Positions 1 to 12,658 of a DNA stretch of 64,000 nt are shown here, piece by piece. Source of the stretch: Ceraceosorus guamensis (taxonomy: Eukaryota; Basidiomycota; Exobasidiomycetes; Ceraceosorales; Ceraceosoraceae). The notes under the pieces are model-generated. The model searched no databases and was not told where the DNA came from. It worked only from the letters and a program-made list of their open reading frames with translations. The stretch's first letter is position 1. The number at the start of each line of letters is the position of its first letter. Where the stretch lies: positions 28,796 to 92,795 of the forward strand of contig NW_020290063.1 of assembly GCF_003144195.1 (NCBI RefSeq). The letters are read 5' to 3'. Made by a program: the position numbers and the translations under genes.

Positions 1-1716
1 AGAACAAACCGGTGGAAGTGACTGTGGGAGGAAGGTCCGTCGTCGCGCCAGAGATTGAACAGATCATCGAGGTCAGATCGGACGAGAGCAAATTCAATAG
101 ACTGCTTGAAATCCTTGGACAAACCTACAACGTGGACTCGGAGGCTAGGACGTTGATTTTTGTGGAGAGGCAAGAGTCGGCAGATGACCTGCTCAGGGAC
201 CTGATGCGCAAGGGCTACGTCACCATGTCTCTGCATGGTGGCAAGGATCAAGTGGATAGAGATGCTACTATTAGCGACTTTAAAGCCGGCATTGTTCCCA
301 TCGTCACGGCCACCTCTGTCGCAGCGCGAGGATTGGACGTCAAGCAGTTGAAGCTCGTCATCAACTACGATGTGCCAAATCACATGGAAGACTATGTTCA
401 CAGAGCGGGACGAACTGGAAGAGCGGGCAACAAAGGAACCTGCGTCACCTTTATCACTCCCCAGCAGGATAGATACGCCAGGGATATCATCGCTGCTCTC
501 AAAGCTAGCTCTGTAGCTGTTCCTGAAGAGCTGCAGCAACTAGCAGATGCGTTCAAGGACAAGGTGGCTGCAGGCAAAGCCCACGCAGCAGGTTCGGGTT
601 TCGGAGGTAAAGGTTTGGATCGCTTGGAAAATGATCGAGAAAGACTATTGCAAGCTCAAAGGTCGACTTATGGCGAAGCAGAAGCTCCGTCGAACACGAA
701 CACCGATCAAGGCGGACAAGGGACCAATGCTGCTGCTGTGGATGATATCAAGGTTCAACGCGGACCTCCCATATCGGAAGAGGAGCAGCGCATCAATGAC
801 ATGCACATCGAAGTCAAGCGGGGCGCAGTGGACGAGTCGCTGAAAGAGAACAAGGTCAAAGCTCCTTCCATCGACGTTGAGAAATCCAACGCTGCAGCAG
901 CGGCAGCTTCAGCTACTGCAGCTGCCAATCAACCCAAAATCGCAGGCGCAAACGCTACGAAACTGGCGCAGGCACTGGCGCAGATCAATGCGGCTGCTGA
1001 AGCGCGCAAACAGGCAGAAGCGGAACAGAGGAAGATGGAACGCAAACCGAAAGATCCCGACGCTACGGAATTCCACGCCGTGGTACCCATCAATGATTTC
1101 CCGCAGAAAGCGAGGTGGAGCGTTACGGTGAGTAGGGGGTAAAGCTTTGCGCGATGTTGCATCCTCATGAGGAATGAGAGAGAGAGCGAAGAGTTGGTGA
1201 GCAGCACAATGTTGCGATTTTGCTGAAGCGTTCTGTTTTCGCTTGCCCCTTTGCATTCGTGGATACAGAACAAGGAGACGGTCTCCAGACTTATCGAAGT
1301 CACCGGCGCTTCCGTCACGCTGCGAGGGCAGTACTACGAAAAGGGAGAACCGTCGGCGGGCGAACCTCCCAAATTGCAGCTCCTCATCGAATCGAACGAC
1401 GAAGATCGGGTAAGTCTCCAAAGGGCGTTCAGCTTTCACGTCTTTCACTTCGCGGCGAATCTTCGTAGCCTCAGCGAAGGCCCCATCGCAACAACCTCCT
1501 TCTCAAAGCCTCTCCCGCGCGCTGACACCCCCCCTCTCGTCTCTTCCCTTTGTTTCTTTTCCTTCGTCTCCCCATCTTTTGGCGGAAATTTTTCGAGAAC
1601 AGGTCGAGAGAGCCGTCAGGGCTATCAAGGAGCTGCTGCTCGAGAGCGCGCAAGCCGCTCTGGAGCACGAGCAGAGAAATCCAGCAGGTCAACAAGGTCG
1701 TTACCAGGTGCTTTGA
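1..1716 (+). CDS. PRP5: Pre-mRNA-splicing ATP-dependent RNA helicase PRP5/DDX46, 3' part
   Basis: DEAD-box helicase that remodels U2 snRNP at the branch point during prespliceosome assembly in the nucleus. The window opens inside the gene, so the N-terminal part and motifs I to III lie upstream. Visible are the second RecA lobe with motif V (ARGLDV) and motif VI ([10 protein letters not shown]), then a charged, alanine-rich stretch and the C-terminal region typical of Prp5. Exons are <3-1127, 1269-1409 and 1603-1716, all joining in phase 0. Donors are GTGAGT and GTAAGT. The third exon gives a short helical tail ending in a TGA at 1714. The C-terminal block across intron 1 (KARWSVT then [14 protein letters not shown]) matches the conserved Prp5 tail and supports the splice. 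The gene converges on CCT3, with 271 nt between stop codons. Confidence 0.93.
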
Positions 1717-1987
1717 AAATGGCAAAAAAATCACACAGACCCCTTCCCCCCCCCCCTCCGCCCTCTTTCCTCGTGGATTATCAATTTCAGCGCATGCACC
1801 TCGTCATACCGCCTCAGCCCCTCACGCATCGTCTGAGCGAGAGCGTGTGTTGGCGCCACTTGAAGTCGGACAGCTCCGATCACGCTCCAAGCACACGTCG
1901 TAGTGTCAAGAAAGCATGATTTGGGTAAAAAATTCGTTTGCCCCCTCTTTTGTTTGCCCCCTCTTTTGTGCGCAGGAGCGAAGAGGT

Positions 1988-4248
1988 TTACATCTCCGGC
2001 ATGTCTCCGCCACCCTCTGGCATGTTCTGAACTTGCGGCCCCCCTCCGCCCCCACCGCCCTGCTGTCTACGAGCCGAGACAACGTCGTCGACGCGCAGCA
2101 GCAAGGATGCGCTCTATGATTGTGCAGGCACAGGAAAGGGAGAAATGTCAGATGCTTGTGGCATCCCGCAACGCCGAAAAGCCCCCCTCCCTTCCCCCCC
2201 AAAGCTCTTGCACCCTCATTTTGCCGCAACGCCCGAAACAACGTCTTCTGCCAGCTCAAGAGACACTCACCTCGATGGCCGTCTTGAGCGTCTGCTCCTT
2301 GACCGCAGCAGGCTCGTAAAGCCCATAGGCCTTCATCTCTACGATTTTCCCACTCTCTCCATCCACTCCCATGCTGTGCTCCCCATTAGCATGATGAGCT
2401 CGGAGGGCCGTCAAGATCTTGATTGCGTTGCCTCCGCAATTTTGGATCAGGGTGCGCGGAATGACTTCCATGGCCTCCGCCACTGCTCGAATAGGTCCAG
2501 CTGCTACGCCTTCCGTCGTGCGCGCCAGCTCATTGAGCGCTACAGAGATCGCCATCTCTGTCGCTCCTCCGCCAGGCGCCAATCGAGGGTTAAAGACGAC
2601 ATTGCGGGCAACCGACATGGCATCCGCCAAATTCCTGTCAATCTCGTGCAGGATATCCTTCGATGGACCTCTGAGCAGAATGGTGCAAGCTTTCGGCTCC
2701 GTGCATTTTTCCAGAAATGTAAAGTATCTGCGCGGCCAAGAGCATGATGCGAAAGGATGAGTGTCAGTTTGACGCAGGTCAATGGCGCAGCCCTCGAGAC
2801 GACGCTAGCCACTCACTCGTCGCCGAGCTTCTCGATGTGGAAAAGTCCGCATCGAGTACCGACATCCGACTCGCGCAAGTCTTCCACACGATTGACGATG
2901 GTAGCCCCCGTAGCTCTGGCGATACGGTTGTTGTCGCTCTTTCGCACTCTTCTGATCGCGGTAATGTTTTCCTTTAGAAGGAAATGCTGCGCGAGGTCTG
3001 GACAAGACGCGCGATGTTTTAGCAGTCAGCTCGAGTCCGGGCGGACATTCTCCCAATGACTGCTCACCGCTGACGCCCTTTTCGGTAAAGACGAGGTCAG
3101 GTTTGTGCTCGATGATCTTGTCGCACAGGATCCTGATCTGCTGCTCCTCGATCTCCAAAATCTTGTTCCAATCCTCCTCTTTCTGGATCTCGATGTTGGT
3201 CTGCGACTCTCCCTTTTTGTATTCCAGGGGACAATCCAACAGGATGATCCTCGGCTTTTCGATTCTGCGACGCATCTTGGGATGGGTAATGTCCTTGGCT
3301 AGCATGACTCCATCTAGCACTCTTGAACTCTCAATCTCTCCACCTGGAACCTTTTCCACACGCGCATATCGCTTGATGTCTACTGTGCCCACATTACCTC
3401 CACTGCCTCCAGCACGAGCATCAATGTCGGCCACAGTTCGCACAGCTTTTAGCGCCAACTTGCACATCTGATCCGACCATCTTGAGACGAACTTGGTGCC
3501 GATGGACGTCTTGATGAGTTTCAGCATCGAGTCTTCATCCGCGACATCCACTGGAATAGAGATGCGCTGGATGGTCGAGAGCGCCTCTGCGAGTGCTGCC
3601 TTGTAGGATTGAATGATGACGACTGGATGCAAGCCCCTTTCCAACTGTGACAAGGACTGCGCCAAAATTTCACCGGCTGGAATGTGGGCAGTGCGAGCAT
3701 GGTGCAATGCTTTCCGATCAGACCACCCCCCTTTTCCCTGTTCCGCCGAGGCGCCGCAATTGAGCGAGACTCACCCAGCACCACTACACTTGTCGTCCCA
3801 TCGCCTACCTCCTCGTCCTGTGCTCTGCACAGTTCCAGCACTGATTTGGCCTGTTTGTTGGGGCATACATAGTACAGAAGCGTATCCCGTAATGAGTAGG
3901 AGCGTCTAGCTGCTACACTGGCATCAAACACTCACAGCAGGGTGTCCCACTTCGATTTCCCGCAATATGGCAGCTCCATCATTTGTCAACAAGATGCTGC
4001 GACGAGTCAAAAGTGTGAGAGGATTAGCATACAGTGCGAGTGCGAGTGCAAGCCACGCTTTCGGACCCCTCTTCTCCTCACCCTCCCATAGGATCGAGGA
4101 TCATCTTGAGCATAGCTTTGGGACCCAAACAGCTCCTGATGACATCCGCAACAGCTTTGGAAGATGCAATGTTGCTCTCTTGCGTCTTCCTACCGCTCAA
4201 CCTCTCCGGTCCCTGGTTCATGACGAACACGTTGGGTTGTCCCGCCAT
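1988..4248 (-). CDS. CCT3: T-complex protein 1 subunit gamma (CCT3)
   Basis: Subunit of the cytosolic TRiC/CCT chaperonin, which folds actin, tubulin and WD proteins by ATP hydrolysis. Seven exons on the minus strand: 4248-4082, 3996-3936, 3850-3775, 3676-3068, 2997-2817, 2727-2271 and 2113-1988. The joined CDS is 1677 nt, encoding 558 residues, normal for the subunit. Visible are the ATP-site motif QDEEVGDGTTSV, the gamma-specific LLDCPLEYKKGESQ and the late block LAPGGGATEM. The glycine-rich tail has a run of seven glycines. The start is the first ATG of a reading that begins MAGQPNVFVMNQGPERLSG, usual for this subunit. Donors are GTGAGT, GTGAGG and GTGAGC. It is divergent from the GPI-anchored gene downstream. 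Confidence 0.95.
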
Positions 4249-6722
4249 CTTGTGAATGCTGCTACGCCTGCTTTTTCGGTCGGTCGGCGATCGAGTCAGA
4301 GAGGGGGTGGCGTGTGTGTGCGTGTATGTGTGCGGGGATGACGAAGCCCTTTTCGTGAGCTTAGCTTATCCAGACAATCGTGAATGCAGAGTCAGAAGAG
4401 TCACAGTCTAGTGGCCCAGAAGAGAGTGATGATATCTTGGCTTGACTCGGGTCCATCTTCAATCACGAATGCAGATCGAGCCAACTTCTCAAGAAGATGC
4501 CTTCAATGTGAACAAACGCGGCTCTCCTACCCTCCTGCTTGGTCGGTCTGATCGCGTCGCAACGCCCGCGTGCTGAACGCGATTGCGCGTTGCGTTGCAC
4601 TTTTGATTCAAATCCTAAATTCTTTGATTAATTTCAACCCCGCGCGCGTGCGCGCGTGTTGAAGGTGGTCCTCAGCAGGTACGTGCTGCAAGCCTGCTGT
4701 GCTGGGTGGAGAAGGTATCAGCGGTAGCGCAATCTGCAAGAAGCCGGTCGATGTCTCCTCTTTTGCCTCCACGTGGGTGATTTTGGAGTCACGTGGTTAA
4801 GAGCTGTTTCAAATTCCTATCTCGTACATCTCGTACGAAGCATGCGGTCCGAAAAGCTGCGCAGGCGCCGCGCGGACGGTCGCACCCCCGAGCGTGCAAT
4901 CCGCACAGCCACCGAAGGAAGCCCTATAGCTGACGACGCACAAGACACACAGGACACAGCAGTCAGAGTCAAGAGTCACGAGTGCTGATTGACTTAAACT
5001 CACGACTGTGTGCCGCGGCATGGGTGCGTGCCGCCAGCTGATATATGATGCATGAGAAGTCACGAATACTGCACGCGTACGGGGCAGTTAGTTTGGGTGC
5101 GACTAACGCCCATCAGAAACACCTATAGCGGGCCCTTATTGACATGACATGCCGTTATGCTGCTTACCCATCCTCGACGCTGACTCCCACTCGTGTACCC
5201 TTCGATGCAAAGCACGCCCCGTACCTTCTGAGTTGAGTGATCATTAGCCTGCTTCTCGTCGTCCCGTCCATCGTCAAAGGTCGATTGACGTGCAGTCGAT
5301 CGCTCACAACTCACGATTCGGTCGGTATCCTGCTGATCGGTGGATGCATGCATGGGGGTGCTGTTTCCTGTTATAGGTGCTTTTTTGACAAGCATATATG
5401 CAGACGGGCAGCAGACACGCCATCCTCATGAATAAATCCAAGTATCCTGAGCGTGCATGTATATATGGCCGCGTGGACGACGGGTGGTGCTGCATGGTGC
5501 TACACGGCTGTCTCCCGCACTCGCACCCTCACCCAGCAGCTCGCGATTGCTAAATGAGCGTTGGATGATTGCGACAGCGTGCTGTAGACTCACAGCACTA
5601 GTCGGGTGTGGAACGGTCTTACTACGCAGGAATGATTCATCTGACTGCGCCGTCAGCACTGACTGTGACTCGTGAGAATTCTTCTCTTCTCTGGTCTGCG
5701 TCAAAGCGCGCCGCCCATGCACCGGACATAGCATATGTACTCCGTCCACTCAGACTCTCAATCACCGCGCTCACAACGTCTCAAACGCAGAAATTCACGG
5801 CTAAAGGCAATCAAGTCTTTTCTGGAGCACCGCAAATGCCAAGAGAGTGCGCATGTTGCAGCAGCAGCAGAGTCAAGTCATATATACTAGCTGGGTCAAG
5901 GCGAGACCGCGCAAGTTGCCCGAGTCTGATGAGTGCTCGTCAACTGCTGCAAGGAAACGGCAGATGCAGCGCGGCGACCGTTGAGGTTCAGAGCGCGGCG
6001 CAGCGACTGCGGTGCATGGCCGCGGTTGTGGTTGTAATTCACGATTCAAGATTGTGATTGGTGCACCTTGAAGGCACGGCTTGCGGTACCATGTGAGTCG
6101 AGGGTGTGAGTCACGAGTGCCTCGTCGTTGCTCGTTGTTGCTCGATCGTTTGTTGCGACCGGACCGAGAATTGCGCGCCTGCACGATCGATCAATTCCAT
6201 CATCGTCCTGCGCCTGCGGCGGCGGTGCACAGCACACAGATGTGCAAAAGCGGCGGCTGAGCTGAGAGAGACGCACGGCTCAATGAAGCTGCTCAAAATT
6301 GTGATTGTTCTCCTCGGCTTGGTCCCCTTATATAGCGAATGGCATAGCGGCCGGTGAATCACGAAAACTTTTACGTTTTGCCAAAATCTCATTTAAGTGT
6401 GCCGGGTGCGATGTGCAACCTGGCCCTTCACCTTCTCGTGTCCCTCGTGTCTCTCTCTCCCTCTCTCTCCAAGCCGCAGATCTCGTCGCACCTCTCTTTG
6501 CCCGTCGGCCCTCTTCCGTCACACCCTCCACCGCCTTACTTGGCATTTCGTCTTGACTCCCGCTCTGCTCCAACAGGCCCATCACACGTCGATCATCACA
6601 CCTCGACCTCACCTTCTTTGCCCTCAGACCAAACAACAAGGCTCACCAGTCGATTCGATCTGCGCTACTTCACATTTCAGCGTTCATCATCTTGCTCCTA
6701 CCCAACCAACTCGCTGTGCAAG
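4249..6722. other. Gene-free region between divergent CCT3 and GPI-protein genes
   Basis: About 2.5 kb with no reading frame I would call a gene. It holds many short words of the type TCACGA, ATTCACGATT and GTGATTC on both strands (for example near 4461, 5053, 5311, 6040, 6108 and 6355), a GCGCGCGTGCGCGCG run near 4642, and pyrimidine-rich DNA just before the start at 6723. TATA-like sequences occur near 5459 and 6328. Confidence 0.6.
6328..6335 (+). promoter_or_regulatory. TATA-like element upstream of the GPI-anchored protein gene
   Basis: TTATATAG lies about 390 nt before the ATG at 6723 and is followed by a CT-rich leader. It is a weak assignment based on sequence and position only. Confidence 0.25.
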
Positions 6723-7846
6723 ATGAAGCTGTCCAGCATGATCCTCAGCTTTGCCTTGCTGGCTGTGCTTGGTCTTGTGAACTCGCTTTCTGTTGACTTT
6801 CCTGCCTCTGCCAAGGGTGACGGGTACTGGGTAGTGAGTGATCAGTGTCGCACTCGCTGGCTTGAGAGGATCAAGTGAGCGAAGAGAGCTGGCGCGAGGC
6901 GATGCTAACGCGTTCCACATCCAGGCCAACGCCACCAACACGCTCAACTGGCGGGGTGAGTGCGAAGGAATTGGCACTGGCATGCACAAGCGCTTCACGC
7001 AATCGATCTAGGAGACGCAACGCTGACGTGTGGCCCCCCATCATCCATCACCACCTCGTTTGGTCCTCAGCCAACGCGAGTGATCCCGAGTACTTTAGCG
7101 TTCAGCTGCTCAACTCCAACTCTAGCAGCCTCAATGGCAACTTTCAGATCGCCAATGCTATCAGCACTGCCAACGGATCAGCTCAGGTGAGGACTTGCAC
7201 ACCGACGCTGGATTCGGATGCTGCCTTCCAGCTGGTCCGAGTTAGGGGGCCAGCCGTAAGCGAGCTATGGCTGAGTGTATGCTTCTTGACTCTTCCTTGC
7301 CTTGTTTAGATCTTCATCGACAACGTGAGTTGCCGAAATGTACGCCATGTTGAGCGCTTTGCCATCCTTGCTGACCCTCGTGCGCCCTCGCTGCCATGCG
7401 CACAGATTCCATCCGGCTCTTACACCCTTTTGCTCGTCAATGCCAGCAAGTACAGTCTCAACAAGCCACAAGTGTGCGTCAGTCTGACCTCCTTTCCCCC
7501 TTGGCGTGTGCTGATGATGACGTCTCGAGCTGACCAGCTACCTCGTGCGCTCGACTTTAGCTTTTCCACTTCCTTGCCTTTCCAGTTGAAGCCAAAGGGT
7601 ACTGAAAAGGCCAATGCCAACCCTTACGCCACCGCATACAGCCACGATGGCTCGTCGTCCACCACTACCACGAACGCAAACGGTCAGACGGTCAACAACG
7701 ACGCTTTGGACTCGGCCAATGCTGCGGGAAATGGCACTTCATCGAACAGCAACGCTCATCAAGACGCTGCATTGCACCAAGCTCCTGCCATCCGAGCTTC
7801 CGTGCTCATTGCGCTCGTCGCGACCGGAGTCGCTCTTCTGGCCTGA
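6723..7846 (+). CDS. Secreted GPI-anchored cell-wall protein, Kre9/Knh1-like domain
   Basis: Predicted cell-surface glycoprotein. Six exons: 6723-6833, 6925-6955, 7071-7186, 7310-7324, 7406-7471 and 7586-7846, giving 199 residues. Residues 1 to about 20 are a classical signal peptide (MKLSSMILSFALLAVLGLV). The middle carries the pattern of the Ser/Thr-rich GPI-anchored Kre9/Knh1 family: NTLNW, then YFSVQLLN, then IPSGSYTLLLVN. A Ser/Thr/Asn-rich stalk follows, and the C-terminus is hydrophobic (RASVLIALVATGVALLA), the usual GPI-attachment signal. Exon 4 is only 15 nt. The donor at 7472 (GTGTGC) is atypical, so the exon 5/6 junction is the least certain. The exact role is unknown; family members are linked to beta-1,6-glucan and wall assembly. 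Confidence 0.8.
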
Positions 7847-10800
7847 TGGGATTAGGGATGGCGGGGGGTTTGGAACAGTCGGCGCATGCATGCCGATTGC
7901 ACGTCGTCCTTGATCCATCCGCACATGATCCTTTCGCTCTCGTCTATCTACCAAAGTGCCAGTCGAGAGGGCTCGTTGGCCCCTATCGTTTCGCTCGCCG
8001 AGAGCAATCCCCCCCGCCCCCGACTCAGCGTCCGCCCATTTTGCACGTCATATGGACCTTTCTTCTCCTGCTCCGCTGACCTCAAGAGCGTAGCAAGCGA
8101 GCAAGCAAGCAAGCACGCAAGCAAGCATTGAACTTATCGCCTTGTCAGTGCCTGCTGTTGTGCGTGCTCGTCTTGTGAGAATGGACGAGGGATGTGGGAG
8201 GCTGAAGAGGTCGTTTGAAAGGGTTCAGAATGTTTGGGGAAAGCTTGCATGCGATTTCCCCCCCCCACTCCTCCCCGGCGCCCCCGATCTGCTGCATACA
8301 CTAATCCATGAGACCAATCGAGAGCATCGGGCAAGGCAGTAAGTAGCAGTAGAAGCGATCGAGTAATCATGGTCGTTGTTTTGCTGCCGCGCGGCCGACC
8401 TCTTGCGGGTGTGGGCGCGTGATGCAGCAGGAAGCATCCCCTGCTGGACATGCATGCTGCATGCATGCATGCATGCACGCAGTCAGGAGCAGGAGCAGGA
8501 CCATGGATGGGGCTGCATGGCCATCAAGGACTTCGCGATTCGCGATTGAGTGATTCGCGATTGCTTCTTGATTGAGCTGGCGTGGGCGTGGGCGTGCGGG
8601 GCACGGCCGTCGGATATGGGCCGGGGAGGTCGTGAGTGATGGAGAACACGTGCGCGCCCCGCCCCGCCCCGCCCCGGGCCGCAGGTTTGGGGGGGATATT
8701 CAGCAAGGGGCCAGTCAAGAGTCAAGAAGTATTCATCTTGTCTGCAACGTAGACAGGCGCCAAACAACTTCATCATGAATTTGATTCAAATTATACCAGG
8801 GAATCAAGTATCATCATCAATCAGAATCAAATCGTGAATCGTGAATGCAGAATCAAGATCGAAATCCGCTAATCAAACCTTTTTTCAAGACAGACAAAAA
8901 GGAAAAAAAAAAAAAGATGCCCCCCCTCCCGCCCGCGTAAAATTTCATTCTTGATTTCCTCCCCGCTGCCTCTTTTTTTTTACTTCTTGGGGGGGATGGG
9001 AAGGGTTTGTTTTTTCCCCTCTCCCTGCTGCTGCCAGGTCCACGTCCGCGTGCGCGTGCGCGGTGGACGGGGGGTCTGCAAAGTCGTGCGTTTTTTTTGC
9101 ACCGCCTCATCGAGGGAGAAGAAAAAAAAACCCATGCAACAGTATTCAAATCCGGGGGCGGGAGAGTTTGCCCCTTCTTAATTGTTCACCCCCATTTTGA
9201 TCTTTTGAAGTCTTGAGTGAAGCTTGCTTGAAAACAGAGCTAGAACAGCTAGCGTGCAGATTCGAATATTAACGATTCTGATTCAATTGTTAATTGATTC
9301 TTGAGTCTTGATTGCGAGCCAGCAGCAGCAGCAGCAGCAGCTATATAGCCACATGCATGCTCCTTCCCACGCGCGACTAGCCTTGCGCTGATGCTGATGC
9401 TGCTGCTGCTGGATAGCTTGCTCGCTGCACGGTACGGTACGGCACGGCACGCGATCGATCGAGCAAGCCGAGCCGAGCCTTTCGCTCCAGCTCATGCAGC
9501 CTGCATATGATGCTGTGTGCGTGCGCGTGCGCGTGCGCGTGTGTGTTGCGGCGAGCACGCAAGCTGCTGGGCTGGATGCAGCCAGTCAAAAATCAAGAAT
9601 ATTTTGTTGGCGCGGACCGCAATTGCAACGCACTCGTGACTTGCGCGCAGCATGGCGCTGCGCAAAGAGAAGCACGGATGGGCACCGAACCGGCACCAGC
9701 ACCAGCACCAGCACCAGCCACGAGCACCAGCCACGAGCACCAGCCACGAGCACGAGCATGGCGAGCGGGGCGGGGTGGCGAGCGGGGCGGGGGGGCGGGG
9801 GTGAAGCCGTTGCGCGACGATGCTTTTCGCTTCCTGGCGGATGGCGGGCCGAGACGAGCCCAAAAATCTTGATGAGAAGGGGGGCCGGGGCCGGGCTGCT
9901 GCATGCTAGCTGCTGCTGGCGATTCTGATTCTGATTCTGATTCTGATTCTGATGATTTTGCGTGCATGCAGCCAGCCGCAAGTCATTCATTCATTCATTC
10001 ATGTTTGACCACGCGATCGAGCGAGTTCGAGTGCGAGTGCGAGTGCAAGTCCGGCATACAGCAAGGGTTGATGGATGCTTTCACCAGTCTTAACACCACC
10101 TTGCCCCCCCCCCTATTTTTCAGCAAAAGTGTTCTTGACCCCAGACCGCGCAACTAGCTACTCCCTTGCTACTCGCGCCTGTACTCCGCTCGTGTTCATC
10201 AGCGCAGCGGACCGTCGGACTAGGAGCGAACAGCATCGCTCCTGCTACCACTCCATCGTCAGCAGCAGCAGCAGCAGCTAGTAGGAGCCCATTTGCACAG
10301 CTTTGATCTGCCTCTTCGCTTCCCTCCGACACCTTCAACACACCCACAACAGCAGCCCCATCTTCGCCCCAGCTCGACGCTTGTACAGCTCTCACTCGGC
10401 CTTCTTCGCGGCCTCTGCCACGTCCATCTCAAGCCCCTTTCTTTTGCAGTGCGGAAACAAGCTGGTCCTCAGTGGGCGGAGTGTCTGGTATATTACAGCT
10501 ACGGCCAGGCCAGCTTCAAGCCACATTGTCTCTACACTCCCGCCTCGCCAGTCTACGGGTCGTGCGAGGGTAAGTGTAGCAGCTTGGTTTGCGTGAAAGG
10601 GGAAGCGGTGTTAAGCAACAGCGACGTGAAGGAGCATGCGGGTGCAGTCAGATTCCGGCAAAGTCCGAGAGCTACAGAGTCGCTCGGACTGCGATAGCAA
10701 CGCGCAGGCCGAGCCAAGCCGTGGAGCGCCAAGATTCCTGCTCCGCGTACGGCGGGCGCAGTGCTGGTCCTGGCCTAGCCGAGAAAGCGCACAGCTGACA

Positions 10801-10901
10801 CGTCATTCTTTGGCCTCTTTTGACACCTCACAGTTGTCGACAGGGCTCATTAGCTTGTGCACCTGTCGACGCCAAAGACCACGGCTTGTATCTGGCCAAT
10901 C
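7847..10901. other. Gene-free region rich in simple repeats, plus leader of the zinc-finger gene
   Basis: About 3 kb with no gene I can support; long open frames here are low-complexity artefacts. It holds GCATGC runs near 8449-8482, short GC-box-like repeats near 8653, homopolymer A and T runs near 8900, GCGTGC repeats near 9517, CAG/CTG runs near 9320 and 10261, CATT repeats near 9985, and words such as CGTGAATCGTGAAT near 8833. From roughly 10300 the DNA becomes pyrimidine-rich and probably forms the promoter and leader of the gene starting at 10902. Confidence 0.6.
9921..9953. repeat. (GATTCT)5 microsatellite
   Basis: Five exact GATTCT units followed by GAT. The unit resembles the GATTC-type words scattered through the intergenic DNA of this window. 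Confidence 0.9.
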
Positions 10902-12658
10902 ATGAGCTCAACGACCACAACAGGGGCCAAAAGCTCCTTCGAGCTCGGCGGTCAGTCGAATGTGAGTGTGGTCAGAACGGAGGGAGCGGGCCACTTTCCG
11001 CCGCGCGGCAGGAAGAAGGGGTTCTTGCCAGCGCCCCAGAGTCAACAAGAGAGGCTCGAGATCGCGGCACGCCCCTCTCTCTCTCTGGTAGTGCAAGCCG
11101 AGGCACTGGTGATCACGAGCGCTTCACATGAGCGCCTTCGAGATCGTACAGCGCTGACGACGCTGGTGCTTCGCCATTACTGTCGCTTCCTCAGACCAAT
11201 AGCAAGAGCGCAACGCCTCTTCACGGTTTCGCAGCACCGCCAAAAGGCTTCTTTACGAGCGCACAGGCGGCCAACGGTGCTCTGCCCAACACCGATGCCC
11301 GTAAGAGCGCCTCGAGTGCCAGCCCAATGAGTGTCACTTCCAACAACACCACCTCCACCGCTCCTACAAGCGATGCCCGCAGCCCCCCTTCAGGCTACGA
11401 TGATCTGCCGCCAGCAAGCTCACCCTCGGCGGTCCCAACAAAGGGTCGTCGTCGCGAGTCGATTGGGGGACAAATGCGTCGCAAGATCTCAGAGTCGCCA
11501 GCTGCGGCTGCGGGTGTGGGTAGCGGCGCTCTTGGCACGTCTTTCACCATGCGTGGCCAAGCCATTCCCAATGGTCGCGCTGGTGCCAATAGTCCTTTAG
11601 ATGCCAGCACCATGTCCACCAGCCTCGGCGCCGCAGCGCACGCCCTCACCTCGACCACTGCTTTTGCTCGCTCTCAGCCCAACGGAGCAGCGCGGGCTCC
11701 CTCTGCGAATGGCAACAGATCTGCTGCGCCAAAGACGGAGCGCATTTCGTCGCACACTCACTTTGGTCAGGAGTGCTACGGTCCGCAGCCTGGCGAGACG
11801 CCGCTCGCACCTCCTTCCTCCGCAATGCTCTCCTCGTCCACCCATGGAGATGGCCACAATAGCAACAACTCGGAGGACGACTCGTCCAGTGGCAAGCGAA
11901 GTGCTAGGGGTCAGTCCGCTGCTCCCTCCACATCTTCGGATGATGGTGTTGGAGCCGACGGTCTGTCCAAGTCTCTCAGCTCTGCCAATGCCATGCTGCA
12001 CAAGTGCGAAGCCTGCAACAAAGTTTACCGACATCCCAGCTGTCTGATCAAGCATCGTTGGGAGCACACCATCTACTGGAAGGAGGCGTCGAAATTTCTC
12101 ATGTCAAAGCACCAGCAGGTCCAGTTGCTAGAAGCTGCGGCAATCCTGGTCGGCATGGACAACAATGCGCGGTCTCTCCCCGAAGAAAAGGCACTCTGGC
12201 CAGCTGCTGTCAGCCCGCCCAGCTCTGGCCTGCTAGGTTCCGACCGGATCAACTTTGAGAAGCTCATGGCTCAAAAGGGACAATATCGCGGCGCAAGTCG
12301 AGAACCTCCATCCCCTTTTCTCAATGGCAACACGCCTTCCTCGCGCTACACGCCGCTGCCATCCACCACGCCGCAAAGTCTTCCGTACCGACCGTCCAAC
12401 GGAAGTCTGCCTAGTCCCCTCGACGCCCTCACGTCGCTCAACATCAGCACGCCTCGCATGCGCGGCGGCATGCACAATGGCGATGTGCAGCACCTCCAGC
12501 TCGACGAGAGTGCTGAGCGAACCGATCGATCAGGGTCGGCAGACACGGAAGACGACGACCATGACCCCGACACGCCACCTGACCATAGCTTGTCGGATGA
12601 GCGCGAGAGGAGCGATCTAGGCGCAGGCATCGAGATTGAAATGGACATGGACGAATAG
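10902..12658 (+). CDS. C2H2 zinc-finger protein, putative transcriptional regulator
   Basis: Two exons, 10902-10961 and 11195-12658, give 507 residues; the 233-nt intron has a GTGAGT donor. Most of the protein is Ser/Ala/Pro/Thr-rich and looks disordered. One zinc finger lies at about residues 291-311 with spacing C-x2-C-x12-H-x3-H (C291, C294, H307, H311). It continues into a helix with WKEASKFL and KHQQVQLLEAAAIL, a combination I associate with a conserved fungal family of single-finger nuclear proteins. The C-terminus is acidic. DNA binding is expected from the finger, but no target is visible. An earlier in-frame start within the leader cannot be excluded. Confidence 0.8.

Noticed and set aside
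9492-9990. Several overlapping frames of over 120 codons on both strands
   Set aside because: They are low-complexity translations of GCACCA, GGTGCT and GATTCT repeats, open in many frames at once.
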